Under the pieces are notes generated by a model, which had not been told where the DNA came from, ran no database searches, and saw only the letters and a list, made by a program, of their open reading frames with translations. A stretch of DNA of 64,000 nucleotides, from the NCBI RefSeq assembly GCF_014203835.1, contig NZ_JACHJW010000001.1, positions 4,290,501 to 4,354,500 on the forward strand, given 5' to 3'. The translations under genes were made by a program, and so were the position numbers. Of the stretch, positions 57,875-64,000 are shown in pieces. Within the stretch, counting starts at the first letter, position 1; every line of letters starts with the position of its first letter. This DNA comes from Micromonospora polyrhachis. Its GTDB lineage: Bacteria; Actinomycetota; Actinomycetes; Mycobacteriales; Micromonosporaceae.

Positions 57875-58770
57875 GTGAATCCGTGCTGCCGTCGGGGCTG
57901 GTCTCGGCGGTGGGTCTCGATCTGGTGAGGCTTGCCCCGAGGCCCGCCGCCGGTCCGAAGCCCGCACCGGCTGCTGGTCCGAAGCCCGCACCGGTCACCG
58001 TGTCGCAGCCCGTACCGGCCACCGTGTCGCAGCCGGCGGCCGTGTCCGCTGTGCCGATCCCTGCGGACGCACCGCGCCGGCGGAGCCCGGACGAACTCCG
58101 GGCCCTGGCCGAGGCGGCTGGCCCGGCCCTGGCGGCAGCCTCGGCCGAGGAGATCGTCGGTTGGGCGGTCAGCACGTTCGGGGATCGGTTCTGTGTCACC
58201 AGCTCGATGGCGGATGCGGTCCTCGCCCACCTGGTGTCCCGGGTCGCTCCCGGGGTGGATGTGGTCTTCCTCGACACCGGCCTGCACTTCCCGGAGACCC
58301 TGGCGGTACGGGACACGGTGGCCCGGGAGCTGCCGGTGAAGGTCCACTCGGTCCGTCCCCGGTTGACCGTGGGCCAGCAGGACGGCGAGTACGGTCCTCG
58401 GCTGTTCGCCCGGGCTCCCGACGAGTGTTGCGCCCTGCGCAAGGTGGAGCCACTGGAACGGGCGCTGGCCGAGTACGACGCGTGGGGGACCGGCCTGCGG
58501 CGGGACGATTCGTCCAGCCGGGCCGGTACCCCGGTGGTGGACTTCGACGCCCGGCGCGGCAAGGTCAAGGTCAATGCGATCGCGGCCTGGACCCAGGCGG
58601 ATGTGGACGCCTACATCTCCCGGTGGAACGTGCCGGTCAACGAGTTGTTCCAGCAGGGCTACACCTCGATCGGCTGTTGGCCGTGCACGCGGCGGACCCG
58701 ACCGGGGGAGGATCCCCGAGCTGGCCGCTGGGCGATGTTCGACAAGACCGAGTGCGGTCTGCACGGGTGA
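57871..58770 (+). CDS. cysH: Assimilatory APS reductase (CysH family, 4Fe-4S type)
   Basis: A 299-residue reductase converting APS to sulfite. The P-loop-like SSMADAVLAHL, the cluster cysteines CC (in DECCALRKVEPL) and CxxC (GCWPCTRR), and the catalytic cysteine in the C-terminal ECGLH mark the Fe-S APS-reducing type rather than PAPS reductase. The N-terminus has an unusual Pro/Ala-rich stretch of four octapeptide-like units (AAGPKPAP twice, then xTVSQPxx twice, residues 26-57), probably disordered. It is coupled by 4-bp overlaps at both ends. Confidence 0.92.
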   Translation: MSESVLPSGLVSAVGLDLVRLAPRPAAGPKPAPAAGPKPAPVTVSQPVPATVSQPAAVSAVPIPADAPRRRSPDELRALAEAAGPALAAASAEEIVGWAVSTFGDRFCVTSSMADAVLAHLVSRVAPGVDVVFLDTGLHFPETLAVRDTVARELPVKVHSVRPRLTVGQQDGEYGPRLFARAPDECCALRKVEPLERALAEYDAWGTGLRRDDSSSRAGTPVVDFDARRGKVKVNAIAAWTQADVDAYISRWNVPVNELFQQGYTSIGCWPCTRRTRPGEDPRAGRWAMFDKTECGLHG

Positions 58771-59570
58771 CGGTCGACGGCTTGCCGGCCCCGGTCGTGC
58801 TCGTCGCGCATGGCAGCCGGGATCCCCGGGCCGCTGCGGCGACCCGGGGCCTCGTCCGGGCCGTGGCGGCGGCGCGGCCGGGCCGGACCGTACGGGCCAG
58901 CTATCTGGATCACACCGCGCCGACGCCGGCCCAGGTGTTGCGTGAACTGGAGTCGGCCGGTCATCGGCGCGCGGTGGTGGTGCCGCTGCTACTCACCGAC
59001 GCCTACCACGGGCGGGTGGACGTTCCCGGGGCGGTCGCCGCCGCTCGGGCGGACGGGTTACGGATGCCGGTACGGATCACCGGGGTGGTCGGCCCGGTGG
59101 GTGGGACGGTCGACGAGTTGCTGGTCGCCGGACTGCGTCGCCGGCTGGCCGAGAGCACCAGCGTCGACCGGATGGGGTACGACGGGGTGGTGCTGGCTGC
59201 GGCCGGCACCCGGGACGCGGCCGCCCGGCGTACGGTCGACGCTGCCGCAGCGGCCCTCGGGGCCGATCTGGCGCTGCCCTGCCTGGCCGGGTACGCCTCA
59301 GCGGCGTTACCCACGGTAGCCGAGGCGGTGTCCCACCTCCGGGCGGCGGGGGCTCGCCGGGTGGCCGTGGCGGCCTACTTCCTCGCCCCTGGGCGGCTCT
59401 ACGGGGTCGCTGAGACGTCCGGTCGGGCGGCGGGTGCGGTGGTGGTTGCGGGCCCCTTGGGCGAGCTGCCGGAGCTGGCCCGGTTGGTGCTTGCCCGAGT
59501 GCGGTCCGCTGAGTCGGTGGCAGGCAACCTACTCGCGATGGCCGCGACGGCAATGGGCGGCGCAACCTAG
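58767..59570 (+). CDS. Sirohydrochlorin chelatase (CbiX/SirB-like)
   Basis: A 267-residue two-domain chelatase. Each half begins with a chelatase-type strand; the first has VVLVAHGSRDPRAAAA with the catalytic histidine, followed by VVVPLLLTDAYHGRVDVP with the second histidine. The second half (GVVLAAAGTRDAAARR) has lost the histidine. It inserts iron into sirohydrochlorin to make siroheme for the sulfite reductase encoded upstream; cobalt insertion is the alternative. GTG 58767 overlaps the cysH stop (GTGA). Confidence 0.9.
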   Translation: MTVDGLPAPVVLVAHGSRDPRAAAATRGLVRAVAAARPGRTVRASYLDHTAPTPAQVLRELESAGHRRAVVVPLLLTDAYHGRVDVPGAVAAARADGLRMPVRITGVVGPVGGTVDELLVAGLRRRLAESTSVDRMGYDGVVLAAAGTRDAAARRTVDAAAAALGADLALPCLAGYASAALPTVAEAVSHLRAAGARRVAVAAYFLAPGRLYGVAETSGRAAGAVVVAGPLGELPELARLVLARVRSAESVAGNLLAMAATAMGGAT

Positions 59571-59679
59571 CGCGTCGGCAAAATGCCGATCGGAACGCGG
59601 ATAGCGAGCGGAATACCACGGTGTGGTGAATAGCGGATCGGTGGAATGCCGACGCGGATGAAATACCGATAGTGGGCAG

Positions 59680-59716
59680 AAAAACACCCTGGGGAGGGGT
59701 TCCCCAGGGTGTTTTT
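59680..59716. terminator. Perfect bidirectional Rho-independent terminator
   Basis: AAAAACACCCTGGGGA (59680-59695) pairs exactly with 59701-59716 across a 5-nt loop; A- and T-runs flank it, so it can stop both the sulfur operon and whiB1. Confidence 0.9.
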
Positions 59717-59736
59717 CGCGCGCTGTGGTGGTGTGA

Positions 59737-59994
59737 TCAGGCAGAGTGAGCGCGGAGGACCCGAAGGCCGCCGCGGCGCTTGACGGCGCGTCGCTCTTCC
59801 TCGCTCATCCCGCCCCAGACGCCGGCGTCCTGACCGGACGCTAGTGCCCACTGAAGGCACTCGTCGGTCACGGAGCAGCGCCGGCAGACGGCCTTGGCCT
59901 GCTCGACCTGCAGGAGAGCCGGTCCGGACGTCCCGATCGGGAAGAACAGTTCCGGGTCCTCGTCGCGGCAGACAGCACGGTGACGCCAGTCCAT
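59737..59994 (-). CDS. whiB1: Transcription factor WhiB1
   Basis: An 85-residue WhiB1 with MDWRHRAVCRDEDPELFFP at the start, the 4Fe-4S cysteines C9, C37, C40 and C46, and GVWGGMSEEERRAVKRR. WhiB1 is essential in mycobacteria, and its cluster responds to nitric oxide. ATG 59994 follows GAGGAG. The arrangement beside the sigR/pdtaS region resembles Rv3219. A CRP-like site lies about 200 bp upstream. Confidence 0.95.
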   Translation of the reverse strand: MDWRHRAVCRDEDPELFFPIGTSGPALLQVEQAKAVCRRCSVTDECLQWALASGQDAGVWGGMSEEERRAVKRRGGLRVLRAHSA

Positions 59995-60428
59995 GGCGGC
60001 AACACTCCTCATTCTGGATGGGTGGCGGTGTTGTATTGCTGATCGTTCTCATATGCAGACGCGGTACCAATCACGATAGTGGGCACCCATCGTTTTGGCA
60101 GCGCGAGAGCAGGCTGTTGGGCCCGTGGGACCTGCCCGGAACCTGCCGCAAAAAAGCGGGCATGTCCCAGCAATGACCCGGTAACTCAAGTTCGCTTGTG
60201 AATACTTTCACGAACTTGCGTGATGTCAAGAGTAGCGCTCAGAAAATGTCTGAGCGGGTGAGCAAGCTCACGACCCCTTTGTCCGGATTTCGGCGCTTGC
60301 CGAGACCCGCCGTGCCACAGCCAATAGTCAATATAGTACACTCCAGGCGACATTGCAGACATTTCAGGCGGCGGGTTTTCTTGTTCGAGTTCGGGGGGCG
60401 AGCGCCCGGTCTGTGTAGTACCCCAGGG
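59995..60428. other. 434-bp intergenic region upstream of whiB1
   Basis: No gene was seen. It is more AT-rich than average and holds the whiB1 promoter. It contains a CRP-like palindrome (60197-60212) and a 7-bp inverted repeat CGCTCAG/CTGAGCG (60236-60242, 60250-60256). The lipid-kinase gene ends at its right edge. Confidence 0.6.
60197..60212. promoter_or_regulatory. CRP/FNR-like site upstream of whiB1
   Basis: TGTGA (60197-60201), ATACTT, TCACG (60208-60212) is one base from the CRP consensus TGTGA-N6-TCACA. It is nested in a larger AGTTCG/CGAACT inverted repeat (60189-60194, 60211-60216). In M. tuberculosis, CRP (Rv3676) regulates whiB1. Confidence 0.55.
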
Positions 60429-61379
60429 TCAGCAGATTACTCTTAGTGCTGCTGGTGCGGAGGAAAAACGAACTTTTTCTCGCTCACCAAGATAGTCGCC
60501 ATCCAGTTGGAACGCTTGGGGACGGGCGGTGACCAGGGTGAAATCGTCAAGATCGGAAAGTCGGAGCACCTGTTCGCCACGCGGGTCGGAGTTGCGGGAC
60601 AGGATCTGCGTCACGGTACGTGCAGTGCTTGGTACGCGGAGCCGTCGGAGCGCGAGCACATCCAGTCCCCGGTCGAACGAAGCCCCGGGATTGGGGTTGA
60701 TGGGCCGCTCACCCAGATAGGTCCAGGGGGCGGTGTTCTGAATGATCACGGTGGCCAACTCACCCTCCGTAGGCTCACCTGGCCGCTCCAGCCTGATCGC
60801 CGGATGTCGGCGGTCACTCCCCACGAAGTACTGGTTGAGCGCCGCGCGTACGTAGAGCCCAACGGTGGAGACCTGACCACGGCTACGGGCCCGCTCCACC
60901 CGGCGGACCACCGCCGCGTCCAACCCCAGCCCGGCGCAGAAGGTGAAGTAGCGATCGTCGGCCCGCCCGAGACCGATGGTCCGGGTCCGGCCCTCGCGCA
61001 GGCCCTCCAGAATCATGCTCGTCCCCTCCGGCCACTCCCGGGGCAGGCCCAACGCACGGGCGAAGACGTTGGTTGAACCGCCGGGGACCACCGCGAGGGC
61101 GGGCAGCCGCTCTGCCGACGTACGGCCGGTGGCCATCGTCGCCGGCTCGGCGGTCATCATCCCGTTGACCACCTCGTTGACCGTGCCGTCACCACCCAGT
61201 GTCACCACCAGGTCGACGCCGTCCCGCACCGCCTCCTGGGCCAGGGTCGCCGCGTGCCCCCGGCGACGGGTGTACCGGACGGTGAGGTCGACCTCACTAC
61301 GGAGCGCCCGGACGAGTACGTCCCGGCTGCGCTCACTGGTGCTGGTGGCTTTCGGGTTCACGACCAGGACGGCCCGCAT
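60429..61379 (-). CDS. Diacylglycerol kinase-family lipid kinase
   Basis: A 316-residue DagK-type kinase starting MRAVLVVNPKATS; the nucleotide motif GGDGTVNEVVNGMM and the second motif PGGSTNVFARALGLP are present. It probably phosphorylates diacylglycerol or a related lipid at the membrane. There is no Shine-Dalgarno before ATG 61379; a TACAGT (minus strand) ends exactly 7 nt upstream, so a leaderless mRNA is expected. It is divergent from the DUF4233 gene. Confidence 0.9.
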   Translation of the reverse strand: MRAVLVVNPKATSTSERSRDVLVRALRSEVDLTVRYTRRRGHAATLAQEAVRDGVDLVVTLGGDGTVNEVVNGMMTAEPATMATGRTSAERLPALAVVPGGSTNVFARALGLPREWPEGTSMILEGLREGRTRTIGLGRADDRYFTFCAGLGLDAAVVRRVERARSRGQVSTVGLYVRAALNQYFVGSDRRHPAIRLERPGEPTEGELATVIIQNTAPWTYLGERPINPNPGASFDRGLDVLALRRLRVPSTARTVTQILSRNSDPRGEQVLRLSDLDDFTLVTARPQAFQLDGDYLGEREKVRFSSAPAALRVIC

Positions 61380-61386
61380 GGCCGGC

Positions 61387-61415
61387 ACTGTACCGCGATC
61401 AGCCGCGGGTATCGT
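61387..61415. promoter_or_regulatory. Overlapping divergent leaderless promoters
   Basis: ACTGTA (61387-61392, minus-strand TACAGT) serves the lipid kinase and TATCGT (61410-61415) the DUF4233 gene. Each lies exactly 7 nt from its start codon, so both transcripts would start at the first codon, and the -35 region of one overlaps the -10 of the other. Confidence 0.5.
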
Positions 61416-61422
61416 TTGGTCG

Positions 61423-61812
61423 GTGACCACCGACTCCGACACCCGCCCCGGGTCGCTGCGCTGGGCGGTGTTGCTGCTCCGGGGTGAGGCGGTCGCCCTC
61501 GGGCTGCTGGCCGTCTTCCTGATCTACAAGGACCTCACCGCGACTGCCAACGATCTCGCGTCGGCACTCTTCGTAACCGGATTCGCGGTAGGCGGGGCGA
61601 TCGTGCTGTGGGCGCTCGCCACGGCGCTCGGCCGTCGCCGGGCCGGGGCACGCGCGCCGACCATCGTGTTGCAGCTGATGTTCCTCCCGGTGGGCTACTA
61701 CATGATCCAGGGTGGCCTGGGTTGGCTCGGTGTTCCACTGATGGCGCTCGGGGCCCTGGTCTGCGGGCTGCTGGTCTGCGCGCCGACGAACCGCGCCCTC
61801 GGCGTCGGCTGA
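61423..61812 (+). CDS. DUF4233-like small membrane protein
   Basis: A 129-residue protein with four transmembrane helices, the last containing PVGYYMIQGGLGWLGVPLMALG, as in the actinobacterial DUF4233 family. Its function is unknown. GTG 61423 has a TATCGT 7 nt upstream and no Shine-Dalgarno. Confidence 0.7.
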   Translation: MTTDSDTRPGSLRWAVLLLRGEAVALGLLAVFLIYKDLTATANDLASALFVTGFAVGGAIVLWALATALGRRRAGARAPTIVLQLMFLPVGYYMIQGGLGWLGVPLMALGALVCGLLVCAPTNRALGVG

Positions 61813-61921
61813 CGGCTGCGGGTCGTCGCGGTGGACCCGGGGCCCGGGTGCCCACGGCCGGCGAGCAACGCAGCCTGGCCGGGCCACGGGCCGATGCACG
61901 CTGGGCCGGCGGGCCAGATGG

Positions 61922-62010
61922 GGCGTCAGCCGGCGGGCTAACGCAAGCTGGGCAGATGGGGCAGATGGGCCAGATGGAGCGTCAGCCGGCGGGCTAACGC
62001 ACGCTGGGCC
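61922..62010 (-). repeat. Direct repeat copying the RsbW-like gene end
   Basis: GCGTCAGCCGGCGGGCTAACGC occurs at about 61923 and 61980, with GCTGGGC following in both. The copy at 61980 contains the gene's last codons and TAG (61994-61996, minus); the other is downstream. Three 9-bp AGATGGGGC-like units lie between. Confidence 0.7.
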
Positions 62011-62410
62011 GACGGGTGCGCAGCGAGATCGTCGCCCGCCCGTTGTCTACGGTGGCCGAGGCGGCGGCGGTCAGTGCGGTGAGCACCTTCCAGGCGAAGG
62101 ACGACTCGGCGGGCAGTTGGGCACCCGGGGTGGTCGCCAAGGTGACCATGACGGTGAGCGCGTCGTCGGTCACGGCGAACCGGCAGTCGAGTTCCGTGTC
62201 CGGGCGGGCGATGGCGAGGAGCATCGCGCACGCCTCGTCCACCGCGATCCGTAGATCCTCGATCTCGTCGAGAGCGAACTGTAGCCGGGCGGCCAGCCCA
62301 GCGGTCGCGGTCCGTAACACGCTGAGATAGCCGCCGTCAGCGGGCACGGTTAGTAGCACGACGTCGTCATCGATCGCCTGCTGGGCCGTCAGGTAAGTCA
62401 CCGGTGCCAT
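61994..62410 (-). CDS. RsbW/UsfX-like anti-sigma factor ATPase
   Basis: A 138-residue GHKL domain without a long tail. The N-box reads LRIAVDEACAMLLAIARP and the later strands SSFAWKVLTALTAAASATVDNGRATISLRTRR. It resembles UsfX/RsbW, which bind SigF-type sigma factors, but no sigma gene is adjacent. Its last codons and stop are copied downstream as a direct repeat. Confidence 0.78.
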   Translation of the reverse strand: MAPVTYLTAQQAIDDDVVLLTVPADGGYLSVLRTATAGLAARLQFALDEIEDLRIAVDEACAMLLAIARPDTELDCRFAVTDDALTVMVTLATTPGAQLPAESSFAWKVLTALTAAASATVDNGRATISLRTRRPSVR

Positions 62411-62426
62411 CCCCCCGTTCCGGACT

Positions 62427-62945
62427 CTACCGGTTGGCCGGTTCCGGCGCGGGGGCGCGGGCGGCGAGCGCCCGCAGCGCCGGCCCGGTCAGCCGGTAGG
62501 GCAGCCATTCGTCCAGTTGTACGGCGTCGATGGCCCGGTAGAAGCCGGCCGCCGGATTCCAGTGGATCATCATCCAGTCCAACCGGGGGTAGCCGCGTTC
62601 GACGCAGAGGGCGGCCAGGGTGGCGAGCAGCAGCCGGCCGGCACCGGTGCCCCGAGCCGCCGGTCGTACGTAGAGATCCTCCAGGTAGATGCCGTGCTGG
62701 CCAGCCCAGGTGGAGAAGTTGAGGAACCACAGGGCGAAGCCGAGCGGCTCCCCGTCGCCCCCGAGCGCGACGTGACCGAAGAGCGCCGGCTGTGGCCCGA
62801 ACAGGGCGACGGTGAGCTGTTCCTCGGTGAGGTGGCACTGCTCCGGTGCCTTCTCGTACTCGGCCAACCCGTGCACCATCGCGACGATGGCCGACACGTC
62901 CTCGGGACGTGCCGGCCGGATCGTCGGTGCCGGGGGAAGGCTCAC
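62427..62945 (-). CDS. GNAT-family N-acetyltransferase coupled to sodN
   Basis: A 172-residue GNAT (IRPARPEDVSAIVAMVHGLAEYE, motif A LYVRPAARGTGAGRLLLATLAAL). It resembles diamine/thialysine acetyltransferases (SAT-like), with LEDLYV before motif A and WMMIHWNPAAGFYR after. GTG 62945 overlaps the sodN stop (GTGA), so it is translated from the sodN mRNA. Its substrate is unknown. Confidence 0.85.
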   Translation of the reverse strand: MSLPPAPTIRPARPEDVSAIVAMVHGLAEYEKAPEQCHLTEEQLTVALFGPQPALFGHVALGGDGEPLGFALWFLNFSTWAGQHGIYLEDLYVRPAARGTGAGRLLLATLAALCVERGYPRLDWMMIHWNPAAGFYRAIDAVQLDEWLPYRLTGPALRALAARAPAPEPANR

Positions 62946-63346
62946 GCCTGCTTGGTCTCCCAGAAGATCTTCGAGATCTCCTCGATCTTCTGGAGCAGTT
63001 CGTCGGCCTTCGCCGGGTCGGTCGAGCCCTTGGCCCCGGTGCCACCGGCCAGCTTGGTGGCCTCGTTGAAGAGCTGGTGCAGGTGCGGGTACTTCTCGAA
63101 GTGCTGGGGCTTGAAGTAGTCGGTCCAGAGCACCCACAGGTGGTGCTTGACCAGCTCAGCCCGCTGCTCCTTGATGATCAAAGCCCGGGTGCGGAACTCC
63201 GGGTCGGTGTTCGCCTGGTACTTCTCGGCGATCGCCTTGACCGATTCGGCCTCGATCCGGGCCTGCGCCGGGTCGTAGACGCCACACGGCAGGTCGCAGT
63301 GGGCGCTGACGGTGCGGTGCGGGGTGAAAATGCGCGGAAGTCGCAT
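62942..63346 (-). CDS. sodN: Nickel superoxide dismutase
   Basis: A 134-residue precursor. The nickel hook HCDLPCGVYDP follows a 15-residue propeptide (cleavage before H16, so that mature H1, C2 and C6 bind Ni). The rest is the four-helix bundle (EAESVKAIAEKYQ...IIKEQRAELVKHHLWVLWTDYFKPQH). ATG 63346 has GGAGGG upstream. The divergent sodX encodes the processing protease. It detoxifies superoxide in the cytoplasm and is normally induced by nickel. Confidence 0.96.
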   Translation of the reverse strand: MRLPRIFTPHRTVSAHCDLPCGVYDPAQARIEAESVKAIAEKYQANTDPEFRTRALIIKEQRAELVKHHLWVLWTDYFKPQHFEKYPHLHQLFNEATKLAGGTGAKGSTDPAKADELLQKIEEISKIFWETKQA

Positions 63347-63429
63347 CAGGACCCTCCAAGGAAGTTTGCGATGATCCAAGCCGACACTACTCCTGTGGTA
63401 CGTCCCCTACCGAGCGGAGGTGAAACCTG

Positions 63430-63780
63430 GTGTCCACGGGTCGGACGGCACCAAATGCAGGGACTTTTGGCCCCCTGTTCGCCGTACTCGTGACGGGTCC
63501 CTCCATGGTGCCGACGCTGCGGCACGGTGACGCGCTGTTGGTGCGTCGGGGCGGTCGGGCCGTGCGTCCCGGCGATCTGGTGGTGGCCACCTTCCGGAGC
63601 CGTCCGGAGCTGCTGGTGGTCAAGCGCGCGGTCCGCCCGGCGGAGGGCGGTTGGTGGGTACGTGGGGACAACGATCTGGTGACCGACGATTCCCGTAGCT
63701 TCGGGGTGGCCGACGTGCGGGGCCGGGTGGTGCTGCGCTACTGGCCCCGGTTGCGATGGTTCGGTTACCGACCGGTATGA
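63430..63780 (+). CDS. sodX: Ni-SOD maturation peptidase SodX (S26/S24 fold)
   Basis: A 116-residue signal-peptidase-like protease. The catalytic serine is in GPSMVPTL and the lysine in VVKRAV, with the GDND motif typical of S26 peptidases. It lacks a strong membrane anchor. It removes the sodN propeptide. GTG 63430 follows GAGCGGAGG. It is divergent from sodN with an 83-bp shared promoter region. Confidence 0.92.
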   Translation: MSTGRTAPNAGTFGPLFAVLVTGPSMVPTLRHGDALLVRRGGRAVRPGDLVVATFRSRPELLVVKRAVRPAEGGWWVRGDNDLVTDDSRSFGVADVRGRVVLRYWPRLRWFGYRPV

Positions 63781-63921
63781 CCCTGCCCACAGAAGATGGC
63801 GCTGGGCGACACTATGCTTTGGATGAAGTGCTCGGGCGATCCCCGCAACGCACCGCCGGTCATCGCTGACCTTGCGCCGAGCCGGCTCGGTCAATTCGCT
63901 CGAAGCCGTCTGGAGTCATCA

Positions 63922-64000
63922 ATGTCATCGTCTACCGTGGAGTTCACCGATCGCGTCTTCGGGTTGCATCGGGGCGGGAAGATGGCGGTCACCTCGACCG
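63922..64000 (+). CDS. Malic enzyme-like protein, N-terminal fragment
   Basis: Only the first 26 codons are in the window: ATG 63922 (GGAG 7 nt upstream), reading MSSSTVEFTDRVFGLHRGG and then KMAVTST. The LHRGGKMxVxST pattern matches the N-terminus of NAD(P)-dependent malic enzymes, which continue with VPLRDxxDLSxAYTPGVA. The fragment runs off the right edge. Confidence 0.6.
   Translation, partial: MSSSTVEFTDRVFGLHRGGKMAVTST

Noticed and set aside
59567-60070. 167-codon minus-strand frame covering whiB1
   Set aside because: It is out of frame with the unmistakable whiB1 and crosses the perfect terminator at 59680-59716.

Overview
The window is high-GC actinobacterial DNA, most probably from a member of the Micromonosporaceae (Micromonospora, Salinispora or a relative). 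The evidence is three WhiB-family genes (one with a WhiB7 AT-hook), many GTG starts, Spo0M, mycoredoxin, UvrD2 and RsrA homologues, and gene order shared from memory with Mycobacterium tuberculosis Rv3193c-Rv3199c and Rv3219-Rv3228. It is chromosomal housekeeping DNA. I found no insertion sequence, prophage, CRISPR array or biosynthetic cluster.

Layout. 1-5.2 kb: end of a cold-shock protein gene, a DEAD-box helicase whose ribosome-binding site is locked in a hairpin, a membrane beta-lactamase-fold hydrolase and a small regulator with tandem operators. 5.3-8.1 kb: ssuABC-type sulfonate transporter. 8.3-10.9 kb: catalytic and non-catalytic M16 peptidase pair. 10.9-28.3 kb: nudC, an XRE regulator, mycoredoxin, uvrD2, whiB7 with an upstream ORF and attenuator, UbiB/ABC1 kinase, ThiF-like protein, small zinc protein, M48-type protease, DUF2342 protein, PDZ-Lon protease and UPF0182. 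28.4-28.8 kb: two initiator tRNA genes. 29-34.3 kb: spo0M, HhH protein, orphan binding protein, purC, prs. 34.4-39.8 kb: MEDS/STAS/HATPase signalling genes around a MacS-like two-component pair. 40-46.6 kb: glycosyltransferase, DMT-type permease, hisN, rsgA (apparently starting at CTG), aroA and SRAP. 46.8-53.8 kb: whiB, hydrolase, sigR-rsrA, ribosomal protein bL37, biotinyl-domain protein, GNAT, TetR, SIS isomerase, pdtaS. 54-59.6 kb: GT39-like transferase and a sulfite-assimilation operon (leader peptide, sir, zinc ribbon, cysH, sirohydrochlorin chelatase). 59.7-64 kb: whiB1, lipid kinase, DUF4233, RsbW-like ATPase, GNAT-sodN, sodX and the start of a malic-enzyme-like gene.

Two themes stand out. 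First, redox and sulfur: SigR-RsrA, mycoredoxin, three WhiB proteins, Ni-SOD with its protease, sulfonate uptake, and APS and sulfite reduction. Second, a structural pattern not tied to any single gene. At least eight genes (M16B, PDZ-Lon, spo0M, prs, SIS, GT39, sir, rsbW-like) carry short tandem or direct duplications that include their own stop codon, and three other gene ends carry non-stop-spanning arrays. Separately, a roughly 48-bp palindromic element occurs three times; in two copies it is translated in frame inside or at the end of a protein. All family assignments come from reading motifs; no database search was run.
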